Assembly (NCBI RefSeq): GCF_029541745.1
Contig: NZ_CP089746.1
Span: forward strand, 2,976,001 to 3,040,000
DNA length: 64,000 bases
Source: Streptomyces sp. LX-29
GTDB lineage: Bacteria; Actinomycetota; Actinomycetes; Streptomycetales; Streptomycetaceae
Reading direction: 5' to 3'
Shown: in pieces, positions 19,136 to 28,756 of the stretch
How the letters are laid out: each line of letters opens with the position of its first letter
How positions within the stretch are numbered: position 1 is the stretch's first letter
Made by a program: the position numbers and the translations under genes
The notes under the pieces: model-generated
The model's database searches: none
Told to the model about the DNA's origin: nothing
Seen by the model: the letters and a program-made list of their open reading frames with translations, nothing else

Positions 19136-21037
19136 CTACTCCACCAGCCCGTCCGGGCAGGGCGTGCCGCGCGGCAGCTCGTAGGGGGCGCCGATGCGGT
19201 AGAGGCCGGGGCGCGGGGCGTGCAGCACGGTCCACTCGTCCTCCGGCTGCCCCTCCTCGGCCTCCTGGACCTGCCGGGTCAGACAGCCGTCGCGGTTGAC
19301 GAGCGGGGCGTCGCCCTCGCTGCTGGGCGGCTTGATCCGGTCGCCGTCTTCGTCGACCAGGGCCAGCCACGGCGAGTACTGCATGCGGATGAGCACCGGT
19401 CCCGGCGACTCGACCGAGATGACCAGTTCCTCCGCGCCGGCACGCCGCACCGTCGCCGGCGGGTCGGCGATCGGTGTCGGATTGGCGACCTTGAAGAGCT
19501 TCCAGTTGGCGTCGGACCAGACCTCGTGGAGGTACGGCAGCCCGCCCGCGATGAGCTCGGTCTCCTTCCTGGCCGCCGTGTCCGGCTCGTCCGCGGGCAG
19601 CACGACGTAGTGCACCGCCATGCGGTCCAGCCAGGCCCGGTAGCTGGCGGCCGTGAGCGGGGCGTCCTCGTCGTCGTAGAAGATCGGGTTCCGCTTCAGG
19701 TCGGCCTGGCGGTTCCAGCCGCGCGCGAGGTTCACGTAGTCGTCGAGCGCGGAGGACTCGCGGTGGCTGCGCACCGGGACCACCTCGACCCGGCCGCGGT
19801 CGGCGTCGACCCGGTCCAGTTGGTCGATCAACGGCGCCAGCTCCCGGTTCCAGGCCGCGGCGGGCGTGGTGTGGATGATGTCGTCGATGGTCTTCACCAG
19901 TTGCCAGGTGGTCACGCCGACCACCGCCAGCACCAGCGCGAGCCACTTGCGGCCGTTCACCGTCGTGCGCAGCTCCGCGCGGGCGGGCCTGCGGTAGTAG
20001 GGGAGCGCGGCGACCAGCACCACGCCACCGAAGATCATCCCGAGCCGGGTGATGTTGGTGCCGATCTGGGAGGGGATCAGCCAGGTGAGGAGGGTGCCCA
20101 CGACGTAGAGCGCGCCACCGACCCGGACCGTCTTCCACTCCTTGGGCACCAGCGTGAATACCGCGACGCCGGTGAGCACCGGAAGTATCGTCGACGCGAA
20201 GCCCATCGGCTGCGTGCCCGAGAACGGGAACAGCCAGGACGACAGGCCGACCACCAGCGCCGGGGTGACGCCCAGCGCGTACCCGGCGGGGCGCCGCTTG
20301 GACAGCCACAGCGCCGCCGCCACCACGCCCACGAACAGGCCCGCCACCGGGCTGGACATGGTCGACAGCGCCGCCAGCACGCCGGCCAGCAGAGCCCGAA
20401 GTATCTTGTGCGTGTACTTCTGCGAGCGCCACCTGGTGGGCCACGCGAAGATCACGGCGATGGCCCCGAGGCCGAACATCGTGCCCAGCCCGAAGGTCAC
20501 CCGGCCCGAGATCGCGTTGCAGATCAGCGCGAAGGTCCCGTAGAGCGTGGGCCACATCGGCCGGCGCACCCGGCTGCGCACCATCAGCAGGGCCAGCAGA
20601 CCCGCCGAGATGGTGCCCGCGATCATCATCGTCGTACGAACGCCGAGGACGGCCATCAGATACGGCGAGATGATGCTGTAGGAGACCGGGTGCATGCCGC
20701 CGTACCAGGCGAGGTTGTACGCCGAGTCCGGGTGCTGGAGCGCGAACTCCGCCCACGCGTCCTGCGCCGCCAGGTCACCGCCGCTGTTGGCGAGCAGCGC
20801 GACCCACAGCAGGTGCAGCAGCGCTGCGAGGATCAATGCGGCGGGCACGGGATGGAAGACTACGCGCCGGAGCAGCCCCGCACGGCCGGCGCGCTGGGGT
20901 GCGGCCCCGGCGTCGGCGGCGGCGGGAGTCGGGTCGTCGACCTCCGGCCGGCGCGGCCCGGGTACCCGTATTCGCGCGGCGGCGCCACGCTTGTCGCTAT
21001 CGCTCTCCTGGGCCCGCGTCGGATCCACGGTCGTCAC
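19136..21037 (-). CDS. Large polytopic membrane protein with C-terminal extracellular domain
   Basis: 633 residues. A disordered N-terminus of about 55 residues is followed by roughly ten hydrophobic segments (about 60-400) and a soluble C-terminal domain of about 230 residues with a late Cys pair. The arrangement resembles GT-C fold glycosyltransferase-like envelope proteins, and the loop DAWAEFALQHPDSAYNLAWYGG between the first helices fits a catalytic outer loop. GTG 21037 follows GGGGAG. It lies downstream of the carboxypeptidase on the same strand but a strong hairpin separates them, so it probably has its own promoter. Exact function unknown. Confidence 0.75.
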   Translation of the reverse strand: MTTVDPTRAQESDSDKRGAAARIRVPGPRRPEVDDPTPAAADAGAAPQRAGRAGLLRRVVFHPVPAALILAALLHLLWVALLANSGGDLAAQDAWAEFALQHPDSAYNLAWYGGMHPVSYSIISPYLMAVLGVRTTMMIAGTISAGLLALLMVRSRVRRPMWPTLYGTFALICNAISGRVTFGLGTMFGLGAIAVIFAWPTRWRSQKYTHKILRALLAGVLAALSTMSSPVAGLFVGVVAAALWLSKRRPAGYALGVTPALVVGLSSWLFPFSGTQPMGFASTILPVLTGVAVFTLVPKEWKTVRVGGALYVVGTLLTWLIPSQIGTNITRLGMIFGGVVLVAALPYYRRPARAELRTTVNGRKWLALVLAVVGVTTWQLVKTIDDIIHTTPAAAWNRELAPLIDQLDRVDADRGRVEVVPVRSHRESSALDDYVNLARGWNRQADLKRNPIFYDDEDAPLTAASYRAWLDRMAVHYVVLPADEPDTAARKETELIAGGLPYLHEVWSDANWKLFKVANPTPIADPPATVRRAGAEELVISVESPGPVLIRMQYSPWLALVDEDGDRIKPPSSEGDAPLVNRDGCLTRQVQEAEEGQPEDEWTVLHAPRPGLYRIGAPYELPRGTPCPDGLVE

Positions 21038-21268
21038 TGCGGCACTCCCCGTCTACCCCCGAGATCTCCCCCACGCATCCACGTTGTCCCGGTTCGCTCC
21101 GGTTCCGCCGCGGCGGGGCGGAGCACGCGCGGAGGCGCTGGCGACGCTAGCACGCAGCGCCGCGCGGGCGCGCCCTCGGGAGAACGCGACCGGGGTGGCG
21201 ACGGAGGTGAAAGCAGTGAGGGAGGCATAAGACACATGATTCGTGTGAAGGGAAGGACGCCATACGAC

Positions 21269-21312
21269 CGCGCGGCGTTGAGTCGCACCGTGGTACGGCT
21301 CAACGCCGCGCG
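21269..21312 (-). terminator. Strong hairpin after the D,D-carboxypeptidase gene
   Basis: CGCGCGGCGTTGAG (21269-21282) and CTCAACGCCGCGCG (21299-21312) form a perfect 14-bp stem with a 16-nt loop that can itself pair (CCGT/ACGG). It starts about 50 bp beyond the carboxypeptidase stop. There is no T-tract, as is common in streptomycetes. Confidence 0.75.
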
Positions 21313-21359
21313 GCTGAACACCGCTGGGCTCAACGCGGGACGGACGGCCCCGGCACGGC

Positions 21360-24341
21360 TCAGCCGATCCTGGTCAGCTTCGTTCCGAAGGACGGCTCGG
21401 ACAGATCACTCTTGAGGGCCACCGGCACGCTCGCGCTGCCCGGTCCGCCGCCCGCGGTCAGGTCGCCCACGACGGTGCCCGCCTTGGCCGTGTGCGGCAG
21501 CGACCGCCCGCCCGCGGCGAGGGAGAACCTGACCTTGTGACCGGCCCAGCCGACGCCCTTGAGGTCCTTGGTGGCCACCACCGGGGTACGGCCGCCGAGG
21601 CCGTCCTCGACATAGCCCACCACCTGGCCCTTCTTGACCAGGGTGTCCGCGACGAGGGCGCCGCGCGTCGCCGAGATCTGCTTCTGGACCTTGGCCAGGG
21701 CCACGGCCAGATGGGCGTTGGGGTCCTTGCTGTTGTGGTTGCGCTGGTCCAGGGTGACGCCGAGGATCAGCTGGTCCTTGCCGCCGACCGTCTTGTAGGC
21801 GGCCCACATCAGCGCGCCGCCGGCGGCCGAGCTGGAACCGGTCTTGATGCCGGCGGTGCCGGGCTCCGTGGTCACCAGGGAGTTGTTGTTGAAGATCCGG
21901 TCCTTGGTGACCGGGTCGTTGAGACCGGGGATCCGGATGTTCTCCGTGCGCACGACCTGCCGGAAGGTCCGGTCCTTCATGACCTCCTTGGCCAGCTTGA
22001 GCTGGTCCACCGCGGTGCTCTTGGTGGTGGCCGACAGACCGCTGGGGTCGGTGTAGACGGTGTTCTTCATGCCCAGCTTCTTGGCGGTGTCGTTCATCTT
22101 CTTGACGAACGCCTCCTCGGAGCCGGCGTCCCACCGGGCCAGCAGCCGGGCGATGTTGTTCCCCGACGGGATCATGAGCATCTCCAGCATCTGCCGCTGG
22201 GTGTACTCCTGCCCCGCGCTGACGGCGACCCGGGACTCGTCCGTGGCGTCCGACTCGTCGCCCGCCTGCGCGTCGACCTTGATCTTCGGGCCGGGCTTGT
22301 CCGCCTTGAGCGGGTGGTCCCGGAGGATGACGTACGCCGTCATCACCTTGGTGACGCTGGCGATCGGCACCGGCTTCTGCTCGCCGAAGGTGCCCACCAT
22401 GCCCGCGCCCTGGACCTCCGCGGCCGCCTGACCCTCCTCGGGCCAGGGCATGGCGAACGGCGTGCCCTGGAAGGTGAACGCCGCCGAGTCCTTGGCGATC
22501 TCGAGCTGCGGAGTCGGCAGCGGGCGCATCGCCTGCACGGTGACGAAGATGATCGCCAGCAGGATGACCAGCGGGGTCCAGATCTTGATCCGCCGCACGA
22601 TGGTGCGGGTCGGGGTCTCCGGGGGCGGCGGGGTGTTCGTGAGCTGCGCCAGCAGGTCCAGCGGCGCCGGGGCGCCGGCCCCCGGCGTGGGCGGCAGCGG
22701 CTGCTGCTTGGTCCGCTCGAAGTCGGGCAGCGGCGCCGGGGCGTTCTTGTCGGCCCCGGGCTTCGCGGGCGCGGCCGGCTTCGCCGGTGCGGTCGGCTTC
22801 GCGGGCGCGGCCGCCGTGGCCGCCGTGTCCGGCTTGGCCTCGGCGGAGCGGGCGGTCGCCGGCTTGGCGGGCGCCTGCCGCGCGGGCGCCGGGTCGTCGG
22901 CGGACCTCAGCGGCACGAAGGTGCTGGGCTTGCCACTCGGCGCGGCGGGCGCACCGGTCCCTGCGGCGGTACCGGCGCCGGCGGGCGCGGCCGCACCGGC
23001 GGCCCGACCGGCTTCCGCGGCCTTGCCGGCCTCGGCGCCCCTGCCCGCACCGGCGGCGGGAGCCTGCGGCGCCCGGAACGCGGTGGTCGGCTGGTCGGCG
23101 GGCCGACCGATCGCCGTGCCGGCGCCCACGCCGGCGGACCCCGGGGCATCCGTGCCGGCACCCTTACGGTCGGTGACGCCCCCCGCGCTCACGCTCTCCT
23201 TCTTATCCGCGCTCTTCACCGCGTCGGCCTCCGCGTCCGCGTCGGCGCCCCTGGCTCGCAGGGTGCCGAACACGGCGGTGGCACGGTCGACGCCGCCGGA
23301 GGAGGCGGGAGAACCGGAGGAGGCGGGAGCGGAAGCGGCGGCCGATCGGGAGGTCGCGGCCTGCTCGCCGCCGCCGGCGGACGCGCCCGCGCGGTCGGCC
23401 GTGGCGTCGGCGGCGCTGTCGGGCGACTTCTGGCGGAGCGCGCCGAAGAACGCCGTCGGCTGGTCGACCCGCCGGGCCGACGCCTTCTCGGCGTCCTTTG
23501 TGTCGGCCTCGTCGGCGCCCCGGTCCGTGCCCTCGGCCGCGTCCGCGTCGCCGGGCGCGGCGGAACCCGCGCCCGCGCGGGGCGCGGCGGAGTCCTTCGC
23601 GTTCTCCGCGCGGTCCGCGGTGCCGGCGCGGCCGGCCGCCGTCTTGCCCTCGGGTGCGTCGGCGTCGCGTGCGGCGGCGCCGGAATCAGCGTCGGAAGCA
23701 GAGCCCGCGGTGTCGGCGTCGGCGGGCTCGTTGGCGCTGGAGACCCAGGCCGCGACGGCCGCCCGAAGGCGTGCGTCGCCGCCCTCGACCGTCGCGGAGA
23801 CGCCCGCGCGGTCGCTGGAGGCGGAAGCGTCCCGGCTCGTGGCCTCGGGCGCGGCCTTGGCCGCGTCGCCGCCCCGGCCCGCGGGGCGCATCGGCAGCGG
23901 CTCCACGTCGTCGCCGGCGCCGTCCGGCTTTCCGTCCGACTGCGCCGCGCGCTCGGTCACGTCGGCTTCACGCTCGCGAACATCATCCGCGGCGGCCTTG
24001 CCGCTCGCTTCGGCCGCGCCGCCCGAGCCGCCCGCGGGCGAACCGTGGCCCGCCGGCGAACGGTCACGCGTGGTCGCGTCCTCGTCCGTACGCAGGGTCC
24101 TGAGCACCGCGGTCGCGCGGTCGACCGGGGGCTCACCCGCCTCTGCCGCACCATCACCGGCGCCTGTCGCGTCGTCACCGGCGTCTGCCGCGCCGGTGCC
24201 GGCCGCACCGTCCGCGGCACCGGTGGCGCGGCTCGCCGCGCCGCGCTCACGCGCGACGGCGAGCCGCGGGTCGCGTTCGCCCTGAGTCGTCTCCCCCGAC
24301 GACTTCTGCTGCTCCGACGTGTCGGGGGACTCGCCCGCCAC
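21360..24341 (-). CDS. D-alanyl-D-alanine carboxypeptidase with long disordered cytoplasmic N-terminus
   Basis: 993 residues. The C-terminal third is an S11-type penicillin-binding carboxypeptidase that trims peptidoglycan stem peptides: SxxK in ASVTKVMTAYV (S662-K665), SGN (726-728), KTG (833-835). One membrane helix (about 587-605) anchors it. The first 580 residues are an Ala/Gly/Asp/Pro-rich cytoplasmic region with three near-copies of a 12-residue motif, VD(R/Q)xTA(V/F)(L/F)xxLR, at about 73-84, 292-303 and 351-362, and a fourth weaker copy ADQPTTAFRA at about 415. Start GTG 24341 is set by AAGGAGG just upstream; eight more in-frame codons exist. It diverges from the GPP34 gene. Confidence 0.92.
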   Translation of the reverse strand: MAGESPDTSEQQKSSGETTQGERDPRLAVARERGAASRATGAADGAAGTGAADAGDDATGAGDGAAEAGEPPVDRATAVLRTLRTDEDATTRDRSPAGHGSPAGGSGGAAEASGKAAADDVREREADVTERAAQSDGKPDGAGDDVEPLPMRPAGRGGDAAKAAPEATSRDASASSDRAGVSATVEGGDARLRAAVAAWVSSANEPADADTAGSASDADSGAAARDADAPEGKTAAGRAGTADRAENAKDSAAPRAGAGSAAPGDADAAEGTDRGADEADTKDAEKASARRVDQPTAFFGALRQKSPDSAADATADRAGASAGGGEQAATSRSAAASAPASSGSPASSGGVDRATAVFGTLRARGADADAEADAVKSADKKESVSAGGVTDRKGAGTDAPGSAGVGAGTAIGRPADQPTTAFRAPQAPAAGAGRGAEAGKAAEAGRAAGAAAPAGAGTAAGTGAPAAPSGKPSTFVPLRSADDPAPARQAPAKPATARSAEAKPDTAATAAAPAKPTAPAKPAAPAKPGADKNAPAPLPDFERTKQQPLPPTPGAGAPAPLDLLAQLTNTPPPPETPTRTIVRRIKIWTPLVILLAIIFVTVQAMRPLPTPQLEIAKDSAAFTFQGTPFAMPWPEEGQAAAEVQGAGMVGTFGEQKPVPIASVTKVMTAYVILRDHPLKADKPGPKIKVDAQAGDESDATDESRVAVSAGQEYTQRQMLEMLMIPSGNNIARLLARWDAGSEEAFVKKMNDTAKKLGMKNTVYTDPSGLSATTKSTAVDQLKLAKEVMKDRTFRQVVRTENIRIPGLNDPVTKDRIFNNNSLVTTEPGTAGIKTGSSSAAGGALMWAAYKTVGGKDQLILGVTLDQRNHNSKDPNAHLAVALAKVQKQISATRGALVADTLVKKGQVVGYVEDGLGGRTPVVATKDLKGVGWAGHKVRFSLAAGGRSLPHTAKAGTVVGDLTAGGGPGSASVPVALKSDLSEPSFGTKLTRIG

Positions 24342-24619
24342 CGATACCTCCTTGAAACTCGTCACGCGGCGATTCCCGCCGCCTCATGGCACGGCAATTT
24401 CACGCAGCGTTCTATCAAGTGTCCAGCGTCCCCACTACGCGTCAGCGCAGCGGGGCTGTCGTTACCGAACCGGTGCGCATTCACAGCACACCCGGGGCAC
24501 CGCCGCCCTGCTAGACGAGAACGACATACCTGCTGGTTCCCACCCGAACCCCCCACGCACTCTCGACAGACCAATGTGAGAGGGGTCACCCTGTCATTCA
24601 TCCACGCGGGGAGGCATGG

Positions 24620-25357
24620 ATGGGCAGGAGCCGCAGAACAATTCCGGAGGAGCTTCTGCTGCTCGCCTTGGACCCGGCCACGGGCACCACGGCGCAGCCG
24701 CAGTCGCTCGACCTCGGTCTTGCCGGGGCGCAGCTAGTGGAGCTGGCTCTGGCAGGACGGATAGCCCCTGACGGGGATCGTATCGCCGTGGTGCTGCCAC
24801 GGCCGACTGGAGATCCGACATTGGACTCCGCGCTCGAGTTGCTGCGTCGTCGTGGCAGCCCGGTGCGGGCGGTCCACTGGATCGGCGGGCCCCGACTGGG
24901 GCTGCGTCAGACCTACCTCACACATCTGGAGCGGTGCGGCATGGTGCATGCCGTGGCGGGCCAGATGTGTGGAGTTCTGCCGACGACTCGCTATCAGGCG
25001 ACCGACACGGCCATCAGCCGGGAGATCAGGACCCGGTTGGACAGCGCGATCCGCACCGGCGTGCCGCCGGACCCGCGGACCGCGGCCCTCGCCGCCCTGG
25101 CCCACGCGGTCGGGCTCGGCAAGCACCTCTACCCCGGGAACGAGGGGCGTTCTTCGCGCTCCCGGCTCCGGGACCTGATCCGGCACGACCCGATGGGCGG
25201 GCTCGTGGCGCACGCCGTGATGGACGTGCAGAACGGTGTCGCGGCTCAGCCGAGGCGCGCGCCGGCCACGGCGCGACAGCCGGCGGTGCGTGCCACGGCC
25301 GGAGTTCCGGCCCAGCCGTCCCGCCGCGGGAGCATGGCCCGCGTGGGGGCCCGTTAG
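24620..25357 (+). CDS. GPP34/GOLPH3-family protein
   Basis: The 245-residue protein begins TIPEELLLLALDPATG and continues through the all-helical GOLPH3 fold (LGLAGAQLVELALAGRI, FDPxxG-like segments), ending in a basic, low-complexity tail of about 40 residues. In eukaryotes the family binds phosphoinositides at the Golgi; in actinobacteria it is abundant with unknown function, probably at membranes. GGGGAGG at 24608-24614 selects ATG 24620 over an out-of-frame ATG at 24616. It is divergent from the carboxypeptidase across 278 bp. Confidence 0.88.
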   Translation: MGRSRRTIPEELLLLALDPATGTTAQPQSLDLGLAGAQLVELALAGRIAPDGDRIAVVLPRPTGDPTLDSALELLRRRGSPVRAVHWIGGPRLGLRQTYLTHLERCGMVHAVAGQMCGVLPTTRYQATDTAISREIRTRLDSAIRTGVPPDPRTAALAALAHAVGLGKHLYPGNEGRSSRSRLRDLIRHDPMGGLVAHAVMDVQNGVAAQPRRAPATARQPAVRATAGVPAQPSRRGSMARVGAR

Positions 25358-25676
25358 CACGCCGTCCCCAGGGCGTCGCGGGCCGTCGGCACAGCCATCG
25401 GCACGGCAGTACCACCAGTTCGAAGCAATCGGCAGTAATCCGCTCCACCGCGACCCGACCGCGACACAGTCGCCACTGACCCGGTACGGGAGCCGCTGTC
25501 AGCGCGCGGGGTGGTGGACCGGCCGCCCCGGACGACGGCCGATCCACCGCCCCGCGCGCACGCGTGCGTACGGCGCCCGCTTTCGTACGTCCTGCTTCGT
25601 TTACGGCCGTCGGCCACGCACCCGACGAACACTCTGTGGGGCCGTTTCCCAGCGCGCTCACGACCGTTGGTGGCAG

Positions 25677-25692
25677 TCTGCTGACCAGCAGA
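25677..25692. promoter_or_regulatory. Palindrome upstream of the XRE regulator
   Basis: TCTGCTG-AC-CAGCAGA is a perfect 7-bp inverted repeat with a 2-bp centre, 34 bp before the XRE start codon. Position suggests an operator for autoregulation. Confidence 0.55.
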
Positions 25693-25725
25693 AGGCAGCA
25701 GTACGAAGCCGGAGGTGCACGTCCC

Positions 25726-26589
25726 GTGACGTCCAATGTCGGCCCCACCGTCAGGCGACGCCGGTTGGGTCAAGAACTGCGCAGGCTCCGCCAGGAGAAG
25801 GGCATGACGGCGGAGGAGGTCGCCGAGGAGCTGATGGTCTCCCAATCCAAAATCAGCAGACTGGAGAACGGCCGTCGCAGTATCAGTCAGCGCGATGTGC
25901 GCGATCTGTGTCGGGTCTACAAGGTCGAGGACAAACACCTCGTCGATTCCCTGATGCAAATGGCCAAGGAGTCGCGCCAGCAAGGCTGGTGGAATGCGTT
26001 CGGCGAGGTTCCGTACAGCGTCTACATCGGATTCGAGAACGACGCGGCATCGCTGCGGATCTATGAACCGCAGGGATTGCCCGGTCTGCTGCAGACCCCG
26101 CGATACGCGGAGGCGGCCGTCACCGGCGTGCTTCCGGAAGCCGCTCAGGAACAGATCTCCCAGCGCGTGCAGGTGCGACTCAAGCGGCAGGAGCGGATCA
26201 GCGACCCGCTCAATCCGCTGCGGCTGTGGGCGGTCGTCGACGAGGCGGCGCTGCGGCGCGTGGTCGGCAGCCCGCGCATCATGGCCGAACAACTGGAGCA
26301 CCTGGTCCAGATGAGCCACGAGCCGCATGTGACCGTGCAGGTGCTGCCCTACGACGTGGGCGCGCACCCGGGAATGAGCGGCCAGTTCGCCATTCTGGAG
26401 TTCTCCGACGAGTCCGACACCAGCGTGGTCTACCTCGAAGGCGTCACCAGCGACCTGTACCTGGAGAAGCTCACCGACGTGCAGAGCTACAGCATGATGT
26501 ACGAGCACCTGCGCGCCCAGGCGTTGAACGTCGAGCAGAGCCGTCGGTTCGTCCTGGAGGCGGCGCGCCAGCACCTGGAAGCCCGGTAA
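25726..26589 (+). CDS. XRE-family regulator with DUF5753 (Scr1-like)
   Basis: 287 residues. An N-terminal helix-turn-helix (about 13-66: LGQELRRLRQEKGMTAEEVA, VSQSKISRLENGRRS) is followed by DUF5753 (from about 95: GLPGLLQTPRYAEAAV). GGAGGTG at 25711-25717 points to GTG 25726. It is followed by a DUF397 gene, the classic pair. From memory, the S. coelicolor pair SCO4441/SCO4442 (Scr1/Scr2) is a strong activator of antibiotic production, and the position next to a GPP34 gene and a D,D-carboxypeptidase gene fits that locus. A palindrome upstream may be its own site. Confidence 0.88.
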   Translation: MTSNVGPTVRRRRLGQELRRLRQEKGMTAEEVAEELMVSQSKISRLENGRRSISQRDVRDLCRVYKVEDKHLVDSLMQMAKESRQQGWWNAFGEVPYSVYIGFENDAASLRIYEPQGLPGLLQTPRYAEAAVTGVLPEAAQEQISQRVQVRLKRQERISDPLNPLRLWAVVDEAALRRVVGSPRIMAEQLEHLVQMSHEPHVTVQVLPYDVGAHPGMSGQFAILEFSDESDTSVVYLEGVTSDLYLEKLTDVQSYSMMYEHLRAQALNVEQSRRFVLEAARQHLEAR

Positions 26590-26793
26590 AACCGATCCAT
26601 AACGTGCCGAACTGCCGAGGGAGGCCGGAGAGTACACCTCCGCGCCTGCCACACGGAAGAGGCCGATGGAATATGCCATCCGGTCGAGTGACGATCCCAT
26701 TCTCCATCCGAGGCCGCCGAGTAGTGTCGATCACGCCTCCTTAACCGAGGCGGAACACCATCGACGAAACACCTCGAACGCATCGGAGTTGAC

Positions 26794-27000
26794 GTGTCTA
26801 TTCAGCCTGGAAAGCAGAGCATGTGGACCAAGTCCTCTTACTCGACCACCGGCGCCTGCGTGGAAGTTGCCTCTCCCACCGCGGTTGAGATCGCCGTGCG
26901 CGACTCCAAGAACCCGCAGGGGCCGGCGCTCGGCTTCGCCCCCGAGGCGTGGTCCGCATTCGTGGCGGACGTCAGCGGTGGGGCTTTCGACATCGATTGA
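26794..27000 (+). CDS. DUF397 protein (Scr2-like partner)
   Basis: 68 residues, the usual length for the family. The signature is complete: MWTKSSYSTTGACVEVAS, then IAVRDSKNPQGPALGF and a Trp-containing end (AWSAFVADVSGG). DUF397 proteins act together with a neighbouring XRE/DUF5753 regulator, here 204 bp upstream. A strong hairpin follows at 27096-27143. Confidence 0.9.
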   Translation: MSIQPGKQSMWTKSSYSTTGACVEVASPTAVEIAVRDSKNPQGPALGFAPEAWSAFVADVSGGAFDID

Positions 27001-27095
27001 TAGCCGCTGTCGTCTCCCAAGCGACAACCGCGCAGAGCCCTCTCGACCGGCCGCCGTCCCTGCCGAGGGGGCTCATTGCCGCGCTCTTCCGCCCC

Positions 27096-27143
27096 GCCGG
27101 TGTGGGGTGGGTGCCGAGTTTCGCATTCCCACCCCACACCGGC
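27096..27143. terminator. 16-bp-stem hairpin terminator
   Basis: GCCGGTGTGGGGTGGG (27096-27111) pairs perfectly with CCCACCCCACACCGGC (27128-27143), with a 16-nt loop. It stands about 95 bp after the DUF397 stop and 155 bp before the aminotransferase, so it most likely ends the XRE/DUF397 transcript. Confidence 0.8.
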
Positions 27144-27297
27144 CGGAATTCCCTTCCTCGGATCGGCAGCCGCTCGCGCCTCGATCCTTCGCTCCCCGCT
27201 CCGTCGCTCGACCTCCGGCGCCCACATCCCGGACGATGTCGTTTCATGGTGAATCCTTCGCCGTAGGCTGCGGTCACCCGAGCCGCGAAGGAGCACC

Positions 27298-28482
27298 ATG
27301 CGCACCGCCGTTCCCGATCTCGCCGCCCGCGCCACCTCGGTCGCCGGTTCCCCGGTACGCGACATCCTCGCGCTCACCGCACGCCCCGAGGTGATCTCCT
27401 TCGCCGGCGGGCTGCCGGCTCCGGAGCTCTTCGACGCGGACGGCATCGCCGACGCCTTCCGCCATGTCCTCGCGGCCGGTCCGCGCGAGGCGTTGCAGTA
27501 CTCCACGACCGAGGGCGACCCCGCCCTGCGGGCCGTCACCGCCGCCCGGTTGACCTCCCGCGGCCTGCCCACCGGGGCGGACGACCTCCTTGTCACCACC
27601 GGCTCGCAGCAGGCCCTGACGCTGCTGGCGGCGGCCCTGTTGGAGCCCGGCGACACCGTGCTGGTGGAGAGCCCGACCTACCTCGCCGCACTCCAGTGCT
27701 TCGGCCTCGCCGGCGCGCGCGTCGTCCCGGTGCCCTGTGACGAGCAGGGGCTCGACCCGTGGGCGTTGGAGGAGCTGACCGCGCGGGAGCGGCCGAAGCT
27801 GCTCTACACCATCCCCACGTTCCAGAACCCCACCGGGCGCACCCTCCCCGCCGAGCGGCGCCGCGCGGTCGCCGAGGTGGCCCTGCGACAGGGGCTGTGG
27901 CTGGTCGAGGACGACCCGTACGGCGAACTGCGCTTCGCCGGCGCACCGGTGCCCTGGATCGCCGCGGACCCGCGGGTCGCCGACCGCGCGGTGCTGCTCG
28001 GCAGCTACTCCAAGATCATGGCTCCCGGGCTGCGGCTCGGCTGGCTGCGTGCCCCCGAAACCCTGCGCCGCGCCTGCGTCGTCGCCAAGCAGGCCGCGGA
28101 CCTGCACACCTCGACGGTGGACCAACGGGCCGCGGCGCGCTATCTGACCGTCGCCGATCTGGACGCCCACCTCGGGCGGGTCCGCGGCGCCTACCGCGAG
28201 CGTCGGGACGCGCTGCTCGCCGGGCTGCCCGACGCCCTGCCGGAGGGCTCGCGGTGGAACGAGCCGGAGGGCGGCATGTTCGTCTGGGCCTCGCTGCCGC
28301 GCGGGAACGACGCCACGGAGCTGCTGCGCGCGGCGGTGCGGCACGACGTCGCCTACGTCCCGGGCGCGCCGTTCTTCCCCGCCGAGCCGGACCCGGCGGC
28401 GCTGCGCCTGTCGTTCGTCACGCACACCCCGGAGGAGATCGCGGAGGGGCTGACCCGCCTGACGGCGGCGCTGCGCGTCTGA
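27298..28482 (+). CDS. PLP-dependent aminotransferase (class I/II, 2-aminoadipate type)
   Basis: The 394-residue enzyme transfers amino groups via pyridoxal phosphate. Visible are SFAGGLPAPELF near the start, the cofactor Asn in PTFQNPTG (N177), D206 in VEDDPYGEL, and the Schiff-base lysine in GSYSKIMAPGLRLGW (K239). Its sequence resembles the aminotransferase halves of MocR regulators and LysN-like 2-aminoadipate or valine-pyruvate aminotransferases. It has no DNA-binding domain. GGAGC before ATG 27298 fits the start. The substrate cannot be told from neighbours. Confidence 0.9.
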   Translation: MRTAVPDLAARATSVAGSPVRDILALTARPEVISFAGGLPAPELFDADGIADAFRHVLAAGPREALQYSTTEGDPALRAVTAARLTSRGLPTGADDLLVTTGSQQALTLLAAALLEPGDTVLVESPTYLAALQCFGLAGARVVPVPCDEQGLDPWALEELTARERPKLLYTIPTFQNPTGRTLPAERRRAVAEVALRQGLWLVEDDPYGELRFAGAPVPWIAADPRVADRAVLLGSYSKIMAPGLRLGWLRAPETLRRACVVAKQAADLHTSTVDQRAAARYLTVADLDAHLGRVRGAYRERRDALLAGLPDALPEGSRWNEPEGGMFVWASLPRGNDATELLRAAVRHDVAYVPGAPFFPAEPDPAALRLSFVTHTPEEIAEGLTRLTAALRV

Positions 28483-28639
28483 GCCGCGGAATCGGGGTGT
28501 GGCCTCTCCCGAAGGCGACCCCCGGGAGGGGCGCAGGGCGCCCCGGGGAGGGGCGGAGGGGCACCCCGGGAGCGGCACGAAGGGGCTCACTCAAGGGCAA
28601 AACGGATCATTCCGCGTTATCCTGCCGCTCGCCACCGCC

Positions 28640-28676
28640 TCGCCTCCCGGCAACCCTCCCGGCAACCGGGAGGCGA
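28640..28676 (+). terminator. Hairpin between aminotransferase and GT87 genes
   Basis: TCGCCTCCCGG (28640-28650) pairs with CCGGGAGGCGA (28666-28676), an 11-bp perfect stem with a 15-nt loop. It could end the aminotransferase transcript or act as a leader structure for the next gene. Upstream, 28507-28575 holds imperfect GGGAGGGGC/CCCCGGG repeats. Confidence 0.55.
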
Positions 28677-28756
28677 AGGCTCTCCTGTCGGCGGGTCACG
28701 GGATGTCGGCGGCCCGCGCGGACCGCCCGTGTCGCCCCCTGGATGGTGGAGCCCCC

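Noticed and set aside
21492..24737. A 1081-codon plus-strand frame opposite the carboxypeptidase
   Set aside because: It is a shadow of the Ala/Gly/Asp-rich coding sequence on the minus strand; it contains no domain and crosses the promoter region of the real gene.
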